Numbered from the stretch's first letter, positions 8,185 to 16,908 are shown. The stretch: DNA of 64,000 nt from Sandaracinobacteroides sp041909755 (GCF_041909755.1 NZ_JAYRCW010000003.1:1-64000); one strand, 5' to 3'. Notes: generated from the letters alone by a model not told the origin. Translations and numbers: made by a program.

Positions 8185-8730
8185 TCAGACCTTCAGCCTG
8201 TCGGCATATTTTGCCATGAATTTCCGTACCTTGGGGCTGACGACAGCCGTGCAGTAGGGGTTATTGTCACCGATTCGGTCGAAATATTCCTGATGCTCGT
8301 CCTCGGCCGGATACCAGGGCGCGGCGGGCTCCACCGTGGTGACGACGGGCGCGGCCCAGTCGGCCTGGGCGCGGGCGATGGCGGCCTTCGCCTCGGCCTC
8401 CTGCGCGGGGGATTGCGGGAAGATCGCGCTGCGATACTGCGGCCCCACGTCATTGCCCTGCCGGTTCAGCTGGGTCGGGTCATGCGTGGCCAGGAAGATG
8501 TCGAGCAGGTCGCCATAGGGGATCCGGGCGGGATCGAATTCGATCTTCACGGCCTCGGCGTGGCCGGTGTCTCCGTTGCAGACCTGCTTGTAGCTGGGGT
8601 GGGCCACATGGCCGCCTGTGTAGCCGCTTTCCACCGACTGCACGCCCCGCAACCGGTCGAAGATCGCCTCCACGCACCAGAAGCATCCGCCTGCAACGAT
8701 TGCCGTTTCCAGCTTTGCGGCCTCGCCCAT
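8185..8730 (-). CDS. msrA: Peptide-methionine (S)-S-oxide reductase
   Basis: MsrA reduces methionine-S-sulfoxide in proteins and thereby repairs oxidative damage. The 181-residue product contains the catalytic motif GGCFWCVEA with nucleophile Cys16, then SGYTGG, HAEAVKIEFDP, YRSAIF and an EDEHQEYF segment, all standard for the family in the usual order. No signal peptide is seen, so it is cytoplasmic. It is monocistronic: the M23 operon lies downstream on the same strand 186 bp away, and the upstream neighbour is divergent. Confidence 0.96.
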   Translation of the reverse strand: MGEAAKLETAIVAGGCFWCVEAIFDRLRGVQSVESGYTGGHVAHPSYKQVCNGDTGHAEAVKIEFDPARIPYGDLLDIFLATHDPTQLNRQGNDVGPQYRSAIFPQSPAQEAEAKAAIARAQADWAAPVVTTVEPAAPWYPAEDEHQEYFDRIGDNNPYCTAVVSPKVRKFMAKYADRLKV

Positions 8731-8960
8731 TCATCCCTCTCCCATATTCGCGGAAACGATCCTGCAGCCGCACATGGGCATGCGGTGGCCCGGCGGCAAG
8801 GGCGGGACCCGTCCCGGCCGGCGAGGGCGTGGAACGCCACTTTTTGGTTAACGCAATGAAAATACTGTTGCGAACGGCCCGCGAACAGGGTCAATTATCC
8901 ATATTGAGTCGTCCAAACGGGGCCGGATGGACGCTCATGCAACAGGTAGGGGACATCATC

Positions 8961-10139
8961 ATGAAGATCTCAGGGCGCACGTCCGCCATCGCCTTTGGTC
9001 TGCTCGCAGCGAGCAGCCTGGCAATCCCGACGGCAGCAAGCGCGCAGAGCAACCGTTCCATTTCGGGCGCTTCCAAGGGCCTGGCATGGACCGCCAGCAA
9101 CATGATCGTGGGCGTGGATTCCACCGCGACCGTGGCGGGCGGCGGCAACCCGCTCTATTTCGCGAACAAGCCGCAGTACAGCGGCGTGGTCACGCTGATC
9201 ATGCAGTATAACGGCGTCGGCGCCTTCATCTGCACCGGCAGCCTCGTCGGCCGCAACAAGGTGGTCACCGCCGCGCACTGCGTGTCGGACGGTTACGGCT
9301 CCAAGGGGCCGGACAAGGTGACGGCCTATTTCTCCGACAGCTCCGATCCGGATCTGGTGCGCTTCGGCCCCGGCTTCGTCGCGGCGCCCGGCGCGATCGC
9401 CATCGATTCGAGCTATGTCCATGTGAACCCCGGCTACACCGGCCAGGTGATCGACCAGAACGACATCGCCGTGATCACGCTGGCGAGCAACGCGCCGTCT
9501 TACGCCAAGGCCTATGACTTCTATTTCGAGGATGATCTGTCGGGCCAGTCGTTCAACGTGGTCGGCAACGGCCGCCGGTCCGATGTCGGCGGCGATGTCG
9601 GGGCGAACCTGGGCACCGGCCGGATGCGCCAGGGCGAGAACATCTATGACTATGCCCTGGGCGACGCCATCTGGGGCGGCTTCTGGGATGGCTTCTTCGG
9701 CTCGGCCGACGTCACCAACAGCTGGCTTTCCGATTTCGACAATGCCAGCCCGCAGATCATCGACGGCGAGCTGTTCGTCGGCAACGATCAGGGCTGCATC
9801 ATCGGCGTCGTGCTGACCGGCACCGCGTTTGGCTGCAACCCCTATCTGGGCGACATCGAAGTCGGCGTGGCCGGCGGCGATTCGGGCGGCCCGCAGTTCC
9901 TGAACGGCAAGCTCGCCTCGGTCACCTCCTATGGCCTGACCTTCGGCGCGGACTTCGGCGACATCGACGACGCCCTGAACAGCAGCTTCGGCGAATTTTC
10001 GGGCTATGTGCCGATCTACGCCCATGAAGACTGGCTGAAGAGCGTGGTTCCGGAACCTGCCACCTGGGCGATGATGATCGCCGGCTTCGGCCTGGTGGGC
10101 ACCATGATGCGCCGCCGCCGCACGGCGGTCGCCGCCTGA
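8961..10139 (+). CDS. Secreted trypsin-like serine protease with PEPxxWA-CTERM tail
   Basis: An exported chymotrypsin-fold (S1) protease of 392 residues. A signal peptide (residues 1 to about 28, ending in TAASAQ) is followed by the catalytic domain with His106 (VTAAHC), Asp168 (NDIAVI) and Ser308 (GGDSGGP), so the triad is complete. The C-terminus VPEPATWAMMIAGFGLVG followed by an Arg cluster is a PEPxxWA-CTERM sorting signal, typical of sphingomonads and recognised by an exosortase-type transpeptidase. No exosortase is encoded in this window. The ATG at 8961 is chosen for its signal peptide and the AGGTAGGGG upstream; the open frame runs further upstream to 8700 but that part would precede the signal peptide. 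A long insert (about residues 195-280) is atypical of trypsins. Confidence 0.9.
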   Translation: MKISGRTSAIAFGLLAASSLAIPTAASAQSNRSISGASKGLAWTASNMIVGVDSTATVAGGGNPLYFANKPQYSGVVTLIMQYNGVGAFICTGSLVGRNKVVTAAHCVSDGYGSKGPDKVTAYFSDSSDPDLVRFGPGFVAAPGAIAIDSSYVHVNPGYTGQVIDQNDIAVITLASNAPSYAKAYDFYFEDDLSGQSFNVVGNGRRSDVGGDVGANLGTGRMRQGENIYDYALGDAIWGGFWDGFFGSADVTNSWLSDFDNASPQIIDGELFVGNDQGCIIGVVLTGTAFGCNPYLGDIEVGVAGGDSGGPQFLNGKLASVTSYGLTFGADFGDIDDALNSSFGEFSGYVPIYAHEDWLKSVVPEPATWAMMIAGFGLVGTMMRRRRTAVAA

Positions 10140-10146
10140 GGCAGGG

Positions 10147-10172
10147 CTGAAGGGGCCTGCTGGCCCCTTCAG
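10147..10172 (+). terminator. Perfect 11-bp hairpin after the trypsin-like gene
   Basis: CTGAAGGGGCC-TGCT-GGCCCCTTCAG is a perfect 11-bp stem starting 8 bp after the stop codon at 10139. It has no T-tract of its own, but lies just before the second hairpin at 10183-10221. Confidence 0.6.
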
Positions 10173-10182
10173 ACCAGACATG

Positions 10183-10221
10183 AAAAAGGGGCCGTCGGCA
10201 CATCGCCGGCGGCCCCTTTTT
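10183..10221. terminator. Bidirectional rho-independent terminator
   Basis: AAAAAGGGGCC...GGCCCCTTTTT forms a long stem with an inner GC-rich extension. It is flanked by A5 on one side and T5 on the other, so it can terminate both the plus-strand protease transcript and the minus-strand gcv operon (gcvPB ends at 10249). Confidence 0.85.
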
Positions 10222-10248
10222 CCGTTGCGACGCGTGGGCTGGCCGCGA

Positions 10249-11799
10249 TCAGCCCTGCCAGCTCAGCACCGGCTGCCGCGCCGCGCGCGTTTCATCCAGC
10301 CGGCTGCGCGGCGCGAAATGCGGGGCGCTGGCAAAGCGCGCGCCGTCGCCCGCCTTTGCCGCAGCCGCGATGCCGCGCAGCGCCGCGATGAACTGGTCCA
10401 GCCGCGCCTTGCTCTCCGTCTCGGTCGGTTCGATCAGCATCGCGCCATGAACCACCAGCGGGAAATACATGGTCATCGGGTGGAAGCCCTCGTCGATGAG
10501 CGCCTTGGCGACATCCAGCGTGGTGACGCCCGTGTCCTTCAGGAAGCTGTCGTCGAACAGCGCCTCGTGCATGCACGGGCCGGTTTCCCCGAACGGCGCG
10601 GACAGAAGATCATCCAGGCTGCGCAGGATATAGTTGGCGTTGAGCACGGCATCTTCCGCCACCTGCCGCAGCCCGTCTGCCCCGTGCGACTGGATATAGG
10701 CCAGCGCGCGCACGAACATGCCCATCTGCCCGTGGAAGGCGGACAGCCGGCCGAAGCTGCTGCCATGATCCTCGGCGCTCGCGGATTCCTCTTCCACCAG
10801 ATGGTAGCGGCCGTTCGCTTCCACCACGAACGGCAGCGGCGCGAAGGGGGCAAGCGCCTCTGAAAACACGACCGGACCCGAACCGGGCCCGCCGCCGCCA
10901 TGCGGGGTGCTGAAGGTCTTGTGCAGGTTGATGTGCATTGCATCCACGCCCAGGTCCCCGGGGCGGACGCGGCCGACGATGGCGTTGAAATTGGCCCCGT
11001 CGCAATAGACAAAGGCGCCCGCGGCATGAACGGCATCCGCGATGCGCTTCAGATCGGGCTCGAACAGGCCGCAGGTGTTGGGGTTGGTGATCATCACCGC
11101 CGCGACGTCCGGCCCCAGCCGGGCCAGCAGCGCCGCCGTATCCACCCGTCCGCGCGAATCCGCCGGGATGCTCTCCACCGCATAGCCGCAGAAGGCCGCC
11201 GTCGCCGGGTTGGTGCCATGCGCTGATTCCGGCACCAGCACCACCGAACGCGCATCGCCCTTTGCATCATGCGCGGCGCGGATCGCCAGCATGCCGCAAA
11301 GCTCCCCATGGGCGCCCGCCTTGGGCGACATGGCGACGGCCGGCATGTTGGTGAGCGCCTTCAGCCATTCGGCCAGGCTGTGGATCAGTTCCAGCGCGCC
11401 CTGCACCGTATCCTGCGGTTGCAGGGGGTGCACATCTGCAAAGCCCGGCAGCCGGGCCAGCTTCTCGTTGAGGCGCGGGTTGTGCTTCATGGTGCAGCTT
11501 CCCAGCGGGAAGAAGCCGAGGTCGATGCCGTAATTCTGCCGGCTGAGGCGGGTGTAGTGGCGCACGGCCTCCCCCTCTGCCAACCCGGGCAGGCCGATCG
11601 CGGCATCGCGTGACAGGCCGCCAAGGCGCGAGACATGGGCGGGGGGGGCCTCGAGATCCACGCCCGTCACGTCGGGGGAGCCGACCTCGAAGATCAGCGG
11701 CTCTTCCAGCATCAGCGCCGGGTTGCCGGTGATGGTGGGGGCGGCGGCACCCGGCGCGCTGGCCGGCGCGGACGGGCGGCCCTGAGTGTTCATGCTCAT
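10249..11799 (-). CDS. gcvPB: Glycine dehydrogenase (decarboxylating) subunit 2
   Basis: This is the PLP-binding beta half of the two-subunit P-protein of the glycine cleavage system. It decarboxylates glycine and transfers the aminomethyl group to lipoyl-GcvH. The 516-residue product has the PLP lysine Lys294 in NLHKTFSTPHGGGGPG, and also SCTMKHNPRLNE and VVLVPESAHGTNPATAA, all family hallmarks. Its start overlaps the gcvPA stop by four bases (ATGA), so the two subunits are translationally coupled. It is the last gene of the riboswitch-controlled operon and ends at a bidirectional terminator. The N-terminus has about 20 extra Ala/Pro-rich residues. Confidence 0.97.
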   Translation of the reverse strand: MSMNTQGRPSAPASAPGAAAPTITGNPALMLEEPLIFEVGSPDVTGVDLEAPPAHVSRLGGLSRDAAIGLPGLAEGEAVRHYTRLSRQNYGIDLGFFPLGSCTMKHNPRLNEKLARLPGFADVHPLQPQDTVQGALELIHSLAEWLKALTNMPAVAMSPKAGAHGELCGMLAIRAAHDAKGDARSVVLVPESAHGTNPATAAFCGYAVESIPADSRGRVDTAALLARLGPDVAAVMITNPNTCGLFEPDLKRIADAVHAAGAFVYCDGANFNAIVGRVRPGDLGVDAMHINLHKTFSTPHGGGGPGSGPVVFSEALAPFAPLPFVVEANGRYHLVEEESASAEDHGSSFGRLSAFHGQMGMFVRALAYIQSHGADGLRQVAEDAVLNANYILRSLDDLLSAPFGETGPCMHEALFDDSFLKDTGVTTLDVAKALIDEGFHPMTMYFPLVVHGAMLIEPTETESKARLDQFIAALRGIAAAAKAGDGARFASAPHFAPRSRLDETRAARQPVLSWQG

Positions 11800-13166
11800 T
11801 TCGAAACCACTTCGGTCAGTGCGCGCACCAGCGCGTCAATGTCGGCAGGGGAAACCGTTTCGGTTGCTGCGATCAGCAGAACATTTGCCAGATCGGGCCT
11901 GTCCGGCCAGAGCCGCTCGGCGCTGACGCCGCCCAGCACGCCCATTTCCGCCATGTCGCGAACGGCCTGCCGCGCGGGCACCGGCAATGCGACGGCAAAC
12001 TCGTTGAAGAAGCGCTCCGTCAGCAGGGTCACGCCCGGAATCGCCGCCAGCCGCTCTGCCGTTTCGCAGGCGCGGGCATGGTTCAGCGCCGCCAGCTGCC
12101 GAAGCCCCTTTTCCCCCAGCAGGGTCATATGGATGCTGAAGGCGAGGCTCATCAGCCCGGAGTTGGTGCAGATGTTGGAGGTCGCCTTCTCGCGGCGGAT
12201 ATGCTGCTCGCGGGTGGACAGAGTCAGCACGAAGCCGCGCCGGCCATCCGCATCCACGGTTTCCCCGCACAGGCGCCCCGGCATCTGCCGCACATGCTTC
12301 AGGTTGCAGGCGAACAGCCCCAGGTGCGGGCCGCCGAACTGAAGCCCGACGCCCAGCGATTGCCCCTCGCCGACGACGATGTCGGCCCCCATCTCTCCGG
12401 GCGAGCGGATCGCACCCAGGGAAACCACTTCGGTCACCACCACGATCAGCAGCGCGCCCTTCGCATGGCAGGCGTCCGCCAGCGGTGACAGGTCCGCCAC
12501 ATGGCCGAAGCAGTCCGGGTTCTGCACGATCACCGCCGATGTGCGGTCATCGATCCGGGCGATCAGATCGGCCATGTCATCCGTGGGTGGCGTGCGGCCC
12601 GGCGTGGGCGCCGCCGTCTCCAGCTCGTCGCCGGTGAAATGGCACAATGTTTCCGCTGCGCGCACATAGTGCGGATGTACCCCGCGGGAGATCAGCGTTC
12701 TGGGGCGCTTCGTGATGCGGCGGGCCATGAAGATGGCCTCGGTCGTCGCCGTCGCGCCGTCGTACATGGAGGCATTCGCCACCTCCATGCCAAACAGCCG
12801 CGCCACCTGGGTCTGGAACTCGAACAGATATTGCAGCGTGCCCTGGGCGATTTCCGGCTGATAGGGCGTGTAGCTTGTCAGGAACTCGCCGCGCTGGATC
12901 AGGTGATCCACCGATGCCGGCACATGGTGGCGATAGGCCCCGGCCCCGATGAAGAAGGGATGTGCGCCCGCCGCCATGTTCTTCGCCGCCATCCGGGTCA
13001 GCTCGCGCTCCACCAGCATTTCGCCCTGGTGATGCGGCAGGCCGGGGATCGGGCCGGGCAGCCGGGCCTCGGCGGGGACGTCCACGAACAGATCGTCGAT
13101 GGTGGGCGCGCCCACCTTTGCGAGCATCGCGGCCCGGTCGTCCGGCGTCAGGGGAAGATATCGCAT
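11796..13166 (-). CDS. gcvPA: Glycine dehydrogenase (decarboxylating) subunit 1
   Basis: This is the alpha half of the split P-protein, forming the alpha2-beta2 glycine decarboxylase with GcvPB. The 456-residue product begins MRYLPLTPDDRAAMLAKVG and contains YTPYQPEIAQGTLQYLFEFQ, ASMYDGATATTEA and LSTREQHIRREKATSNICTN, characteristic of GcvPA. Length is normal. It starts 10 bp after a methyltransferase gene (13176-13925) that interrupts the usual gcvH-gcvP spacing, and overlaps gcvPB by four bases. Confidence 0.97.
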   Translation of the reverse strand: MRYLPLTPDDRAAMLAKVGAPTIDDLFVDVPAEARLPGPIPGLPHHQGEMLVERELTRMAAKNMAAGAHPFFIGAGAYRHHVPASVDHLIQRGEFLTSYTPYQPEIAQGTLQYLFEFQTQVARLFGMEVANASMYDGATATTEAIFMARRITKRPRTLISRGVHPHYVRAAETLCHFTGDELETAAPTPGRTPPTDDMADLIARIDDRTSAVIVQNPDCFGHVADLSPLADACHAKGALLIVVVTEVVSLGAIRSPGEMGADIVVGEGQSLGVGLQFGGPHLGLFACNLKHVRQMPGRLCGETVDADGRRGFVLTLSTREQHIRREKATSNICTNSGLMSLAFSIHMTLLGEKGLRQLAALNHARACETAERLAAIPGVTLLTERFFNEFAVALPVPARQAVRDMAEMGVLGGVSAERLWPDRPDLANVLLIAATETVSPADIDALVRALTEVVSK

Positions 13167-13175
13167 GCGATCGTC

Positions 13176-13925
13176 CTACAGGGGTTTCCGGGCCTGCCAG
13201 CGCAGGCGGACATAATCGGCGCTCCAGTTGCCGGCGCTGTCTTTCAGCACCGGCTCCAGCAGGGCCTCGATCTCGTCGATGACGGTGGCCCGGGCGGCTT
13301 CGGGCACGCCCGATTCATCGAGGAATCCGGCGCGGAATGTTTTCAACCAGCCGCGGATTCCGGTGGGAAGCGGGGTGGGCCGCCCGATGATGCGGGCGTC
13401 GATCCCGGTGAATCCGGCCGCCCGGTGGATGGCGGTGAAGGCCTCCGCCGTCAGATAGGTCTGCCCGCCGCCCGATTCAGGGCTGTAGCCATGCGCCTTC
13501 AGCACGGCGCGCAGCGCGGTGCGGATTGCGGCGATGTTCATGAAGCCGCCGCATTCGCCCACATAGCGCCCGCCCGGCTTCAGCGCGCGGAACACGCCCG
13601 TGGCCACCGCCCGCTGGTCCGGCATCCAGTGCAGCGCCGCGTTCGAGAACACGGCATCAAACTGCGCATCGAAGGGCAGTGCCTGACCATCGACCTGCCG
13701 GACATCCAGCCCGCGGTCCCGCGCGGCCTGAAGCATGGGCGCGGAACTGTCCACGCCCAGCACCTGCGCGCCGGCGGCGACCAGTTTTTCGGTCAGCACG
13801 CCGTCGCCGCAGCCAAGGTCCAGAATGGATTCGCCGGCGTGCGCGGCCAGCAGATCCAGCACGGCGTTGCCCAGCGCGGGCACGAAGCCCGCGTTGGCGG
13901 CATAGTCGGCGGCGTTCCAGCCCAT
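13176..13925 (-). CDS. Class I SAM-dependent methyltransferase inserted in the gcv operon
   Basis: A cytosolic methyltransferase of 249 residues. ILDLGCGDGVLTEKL (about residues 34-48) is the SAM-binding motif I, VLGVDSSAPMLQ holds the acidic residue that binds the ribose, and FDAVFSNAALHWMPD is motif IV. HWMPDQRAV and the general layout recall trans-aconitate methyltransferase-like (Tam/UbiE-like) enzymes, but the substrate cannot be read. Its start codon overlaps the gcvH stop region by one base and it ends 10 bp before gcvPA, so it is an integral part of the transcript. The glycine cleavage system makes 5,10-methylene-THF, a precursor for SAM recycling, which gives a loose metabolic link. 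Confidence 0.85.
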   Translation of the reverse strand: MGWNAADYAANAGFVPALGNAVLDLLAAHAGESILDLGCGDGVLTEKLVAAGAQVLGVDSSAPMLQAARDRGLDVRQVDGQALPFDAQFDAVFSNAALHWMPDQRAVATGVFRALKPGGRYVGECGGFMNIAAIRTALRAVLKAHGYSPESGGGQTYLTAEAFTAIHRAAGFTGIDARIIGRPTPLPTGIRGWLKTFRAGFLDESGVPEAARATVIDEIEALLEPVLKDSAGNWSADYVRLRWQARKPL

Positions 13926-14293
13926 CAGAGCGTCTCGGTGAAGGCCTTGTAGGCGGCTTCGTCCAGCAGCCCTTCCAGCTCGGCCGGGTTGGAGAGCTTC
14001 AGGCGGAAGAACCAGCCTTCGCCTTCCGGCGCGCTGTTCACCAGATCCGGCGTCGCTTCCAGCGCGGCATTGGCTTCGGTGACCGTGCCGGACACGGGGG
14101 CATAGACCTCGCTCGCGGCCTTCACGCTTTCCACCACGGCCGCTTCCTTGCCGGCCGCGACCATCCGGCCGGCCTCCGGCAGCTCCACGAACACGACGTC
14201 GCCCAGCTGGCCCTGCGCATAATCGGTGATGCCGACGGTCGCGATGTCGCCGTCAACATCAATCCACTCATGATCCTTGGTGAAATATCGCAT
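13925..14293 (-). CDS. gcvH: Glycine cleavage system H protein
   Basis: GcvH is the lipoylated carrier that shuttles the aminomethyl group from the P-protein to the T-protein and is reoxidised by lipoamide dehydrogenase. The 122-residue product contains ESVKAASEVYAPVSG with the lipoyl lysine at Lys58, the N-terminal FTKDHEWIDVDGD and the C-terminal LEGLLDEAAYKAF. Length is normal. It sits 12 bp downstream of gcvT on the same strand. Confidence 0.97.
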   Translation of the reverse strand: MRYFTKDHEWIDVDGDIATVGITDYAQGQLGDVVFVELPEAGRMVAAGKEAAVVESVKAASEVYAPVSGTVTEANAALEATPDLVNSAPEGEGWFFRLKLSNPAELEGLLDEAAYKAFTETL

Positions 14294-14305
14294 GACCTAT
14301 CCCCT

Positions 14306-15454
14306 TCAGCGGACGTAGTTTTTCTGGTGGAACGGCATCGGAACGACCTGCGCCGGCAGGCGCTTGCCGCGAACCTCGATCTCGAGCGTGGTGCCGTCGG
14401 CGGCATGCGCCGACAGCACATAGGCCATGGCGACGGGCGCCCCGACAGACGGGCCGAACCCGCCCGAGGTGACGACACCCACCTTCGCGTCGCCCGCGAA
14501 CACCTCCGCGCCTTCGCGCGCGGGCTGGCGGCCTTCCAGCTTCAGCCCCACGCGCTTTCTGGCCGGGCCGTCCAGCAGCGCCTTCAGGATGCGCGCCGCC
14601 CCCGGAAATCCGCCCTCCGCCTTCCGCCGCTTGGAAACGGCGAACGCGAGGCCCGCTTCGACCGGCTCGATTTCGGGCGTGAGATCATGGCCGTAGAGCG
14701 GCAGGCCCGCTTCCAGCCGCAGCGAATCCCGCGCGCCAAGGCCGATCGGTTTCACCCGCGCATCGGCAAGCAGCCGGTCCGCAAAGGCCCGCACCTGGGC
14801 TGCCGGAAGCGAGATCTCGTACCCGTCCTCGCCCGTATAGCCCGAGCGCGTGACAGCGAGTTTCGCATCGCCCCACAGGAACCGGCCGGCGGTCATGAAC
14901 TTCATGTCTGCGATAGCGGGCTGGCCGGCGTTTTCGGGCGGCAAGGCCAGCGACGCGAGCGCCTCAACGGCGAGCGGCCCCTGCAGGGCCAGCAGCGCAT
15001 GATCTTCCAGATGGGTCAGCACCAGCTCCGGCGGCAGGGTGCGGCGCATGTGGGCGATGTCGTCCAGCTTCGTCGCGCCGTTCACCACGATGTAGAAGCG
15101 GTTGCCGGGCGCGGCGGAATCGATGTTGGTGACCATCAGGTCGTCGAGGATGCCGCCATCGTCTGCCAGCAGCAGCGTATAGCGGGTGCGATGCGGCTGC
15201 AGCCCCCGGAAATCGCCGGGCGCGATGCGTTCCAGCCAGTCCGCCGCGCCGTCGCCTTCCAGCAGCAGCTGGCCCATGTGGCTCACGTCGAACAGCCCGG
15301 CGCTGTCCCGCGTCCACAGATGCTCGGCCATCACGCCCGATGGATATTGCACCGGCATGGCATAGCCCGCGAACGGCACCATGCGGCCGCCGAGCTCCTT
15401 GTGCAGGGCATCGAGCGGCAGGGTCTTCAGGCTCGCAAGATCGACATCGGCCAC
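14306..15454 (-). CDS. gcvT: Glycine cleavage system aminomethyltransferase (T protein)
   Basis: GcvT transfers the methylene group from aminomethyl-lipoyl-GcvH to tetrahydrofolate and releases ammonia. From the GTG at 15454 the product is 382 residues, starting VADVDLASLKTLPLDALHKE, with GYAMPVQYPSG, LFDVSHMGQLLLEG (GcvT signature), GYTGEDGYEISLP and the C-terminal GKRLPAQVVPMPFHQKNYVR. I chose this GTG because GGAAGGA lies 7-8 bp upstream. The frame stays open into the leader to 15751, but that part is the glycine riboswitch. It is the first gene of the operon. Confidence 0.96.
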   Translation of the reverse strand: MADVDLASLKTLPLDALHKELGGRMVPFAGYAMPVQYPSGVMAEHLWTRDSAGLFDVSHMGQLLLEGDGAADWLERIAPGDFRGLQPHRTRYTLLLADDGGILDDLMVTNIDSAAPGNRFYIVVNGATKLDDIAHMRRTLPPELVLTHLEDHALLALQGPLAVEALASLALPPENAGQPAIADMKFMTAGRFLWGDAKLAVTRSGYTGEDGYEISLPAAQVRAFADRLLADARVKPIGLGARDSLRLEAGLPLYGHDLTPEIEPVEAGLAFAVSKRRKAEGGFPGAARILKALLDGPARKRVGLKLEGRQPAREGAEVFAGDAKVGVVTSGGFGPSVGAPVAMAYVLSAHAADGTTLEIEVRGKRLPAQVVPMPFHQKNYVR

Positions 15455-15515
15455 AGGCGCAGTCCTTCCGTGACGCGAACAGGCCCCTCCCCTTGAGAAG
15501 CCCGCCGCCCGCCCC

Positions 15516-15712
15516 CGCCTGTCACGAGTACCTGAGAGCTTTCGCCGGGCCTGCGCGGCCCCGCTTACCCCTTCGGTGGGCAGTGTCGCCACTGCCGCTT
15601 TCCAGACTGCCGTTTCCTGCCCGGAAGCGTCGCTGCGGTCCTTTGGCCTGAGAGATTCCGGGGGCGGTTGCTCCTTCGGCGGCCCCGGATCAGGTCCGGC
15701 GCACTCTCCCGC
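15516..15712 (-). ncRNA. Tandem glycine riboswitch (gcv leader)
   Basis: The minus-strand leader of gcvT contains two consecutive glycine aptamers. Aptamer 1 (about 15710-15610) shows GGGAGAG, GCCGAAGGAGCAA and AATCTCTCAGGC followed by AAAGGACCG. After a short CAGTCTGGAAAG linker, aptamer 2 (about 15608-15518) shows ACCGAAGGGGTAAG and GCTCTCAGGTAC...GTGACAG. These are the conserved junction elements of the family. Tandem aptamers ahead of gcvT normally turn expression on when glycine is abundant. About 60 nt separate the last aptamer from the GTG start. I see no T-run terminator there, so control of translation is at least as likely as control of transcription. Confidence 0.93.
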
Positions 15713-15747
15713 AGCGCCGCCGGGCCTTCGCCCGCCGACGCGAGGAG

Positions 15748-15776
15748 CCATGGCCGAGGGGCGCCGATTCGGTCAA
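15748..15776 (-). promoter_or_regulatory. Possible promoter of the gcv operon
   Basis: On the minus strand TTGACC (15776-15771) is a good -35 hexamer, with a poor -10 candidate about 17 bp downstream (around 15753-15748). Initiation would fall some 35 bp before aptamer 1. A GAATC site overlaps the spacer. Weak, based on the -35 and position only. Confidence 0.3.
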
Positions 15777-15791
15777 TGCCGGAGAGGCGGT

Positions 15792-15929
15792 TCAGTCCAC
15801 CGCGCGCTCGATCGCGGTGCCCACTGATTTCACGTCCCGGCCGATGCCGCGCGTGGTGTTGCATCCCGCCAGCAGCAGCGCGGGCACCAGCAGGAAAGCG
15901 GCAAGTTGCAACCTGGTCATCATCTTCAT
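15792..15929 (-). CDS. Entericidin A/B-like small lipoprotein
   Basis: A 45-residue (or 43-residue) lipopeptide: a hydrophobic signal ending in the lipobox LLAGC, then NTTRGIGRDVKSVGTAIERA, the core of entericidin-family peptides, small cell-envelope lipoproteins that in E. coli form a toxin/antidote pair linked to stationary-phase lysis. The ATG at 15929 abuts AAAGG. The ATG at 15923 (MTRLQ...) has better spacing to that ribosome-binding site and may be the real start. It begins 4-10 bp after the quinone oxidoreductase stop, so it is probably co-transcribed. No partner entericidin is nearby. It is smaller than usual gene callers' limits. Confidence 0.8.
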   Translation of the reverse strand: MKMMTRLQLAAFLLVPALLLAGCNTTRGIGRDVKSVGTAIERAVD

Positions 15930-15933
15930 CCTT

Positions 15934-16908
15934 TCAGCCCTCCGGCATGCGGACGACCGCCTTGCCCAGCAATGAACCGTCCTGCATCGCCCGGAAGGCG
16001 CGCGGGGCCTCCTCGAACGGCACCTCCAGCCCCACAATCGGGCGCAGATGCCCTTCGCCCGCGATCCGGTCGATCTCGTGCATGGCGCGCCGGCCCAGCG
16101 CCGGATCCTGCCGCCCGGCCTCGCCCGCGCGGACGCCGACGATCTCGATCCCCTTCAACAGCGCCAGGTTGGTGGGCACCCTGTCGGGCATGCCCGCCAC
16201 GAAGCCGATCACCAGATAGCGCCCGCCCCAGCGCAGCGTCTTCAGCGCGGGCAGCACCGCCGGCCCGCCGACGGGATCGAACAGAATATCCACCTCTCCC
16301 TTCAGGGCCGAAAGGTCGGGTGCGGCACGGTCCATCATCAGCACCGCATCCGCGCCGGCCTGTTTCGCCGCATCCAGCTTGGCCTGCGACGAGGCCGCCG
16401 CCGTGACGTGCGCGCCCAGCGCCTTTGCCATGGAAACTGCCGCCAGCCCCATGCCGCCGCCCGCGCCCAGCACCAGCACATGTTCGCCGGGTTGCAGCCG
16501 CCCGCGCGGCACCAGCGACACCCAGGCCGTCAGCGCGCCGGTGGTGAAGCCGGCCGCCTCGGCGTCGGCCAGCGCCTCCGGCACCTCGCGCAGGCTTGCG
16601 AGCGGGAGGGTCACCTGTTCCGCCAGCAGGCCGGTGCGCCCGCCCAGCAGCAGGCGATGGCCGAGCAGGTCGCCCGAAACGCCCTCCCCCACGGCCGCGA
16701 TGCGCCCCACGCCTTCCATGCCCGGCGTGAACGGCAGCGGCGGCTTGAACTGGTAGCCGCCCGACAACATCAGCAGATCAGGATAGTTGAGGCCCACGGC
16801 GGACACGGCGACCGTCACTTCCCCCGGCCCCGGCGGGGCGGGATCGGGCACCTCGCGCAGCTCCAGCGCGTCGAGGCCCTCCAGTCGTTCGATCACCCAG
16901 GCCCGCAA
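15934..16908 (-). CDS. NADPH:quinone oxidoreductase family protein (MDR superfamily)
   Basis: A medium-chain dehydrogenase/reductase of 324 residues. The N-terminal GroES-like domain contains VSAVGLNYPDLLMLSGGYQ and PFTPGMEGVGRI without zinc ligands. The nucleotide-binding domain has VLGAGGGMGLAAVSMAKALG, then DILFDPVGG and GGRYLVIGFVAG. This matches zinc-independent quinone oxidoreductases, which reduce quinones or enones with NADPH in the cytosol. It is convergent-free: the acyl-CoA synthetase at 17008 is divergent, 99 bp away. Substrate unknown. Confidence 0.92.
   Translation of the reverse strand: MRAWVIERLEGLDALELREVPDPAPPGPGEVTVAVSAVGLNYPDLLMLSGGYQFKPPLPFTPGMEGVGRIAAVGEGVSGDLLGHRLLLGGRTGLLAEQVTLPLASLREVPEALADAEAAGFTTGALTAWVSLVPRGRLQPGEHVLVLGAGGGMGLAAVSMAKALGAHVTAAASSQAKLDAAKQAGADAVLMMDRAAPDLSALKGEVDILFDPVGGPAVLPALKTLRWGGRYLVIGFVAGMPDRVPTNLALLKGIEIVGVRAGEAGRQDPALGRRAMHEIDRIAGEGHLRPIVGLEVPFEEAPRAFRAMQDGSLLGKAVVRMPEG

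Noticed and set aside
8700..8960. N-terminal extension of the trypsin-like protease
   Set aside because: It would place about 87 residues before an evident signal peptide and has no family support.
15455..15751. Upstream extension of gcvT by about 99 codons
   Set aside because: The frame is open by chance through the tandem glycine riboswitch. GTG 15454 has a good ribosome-binding site and gives a normal GcvT length.
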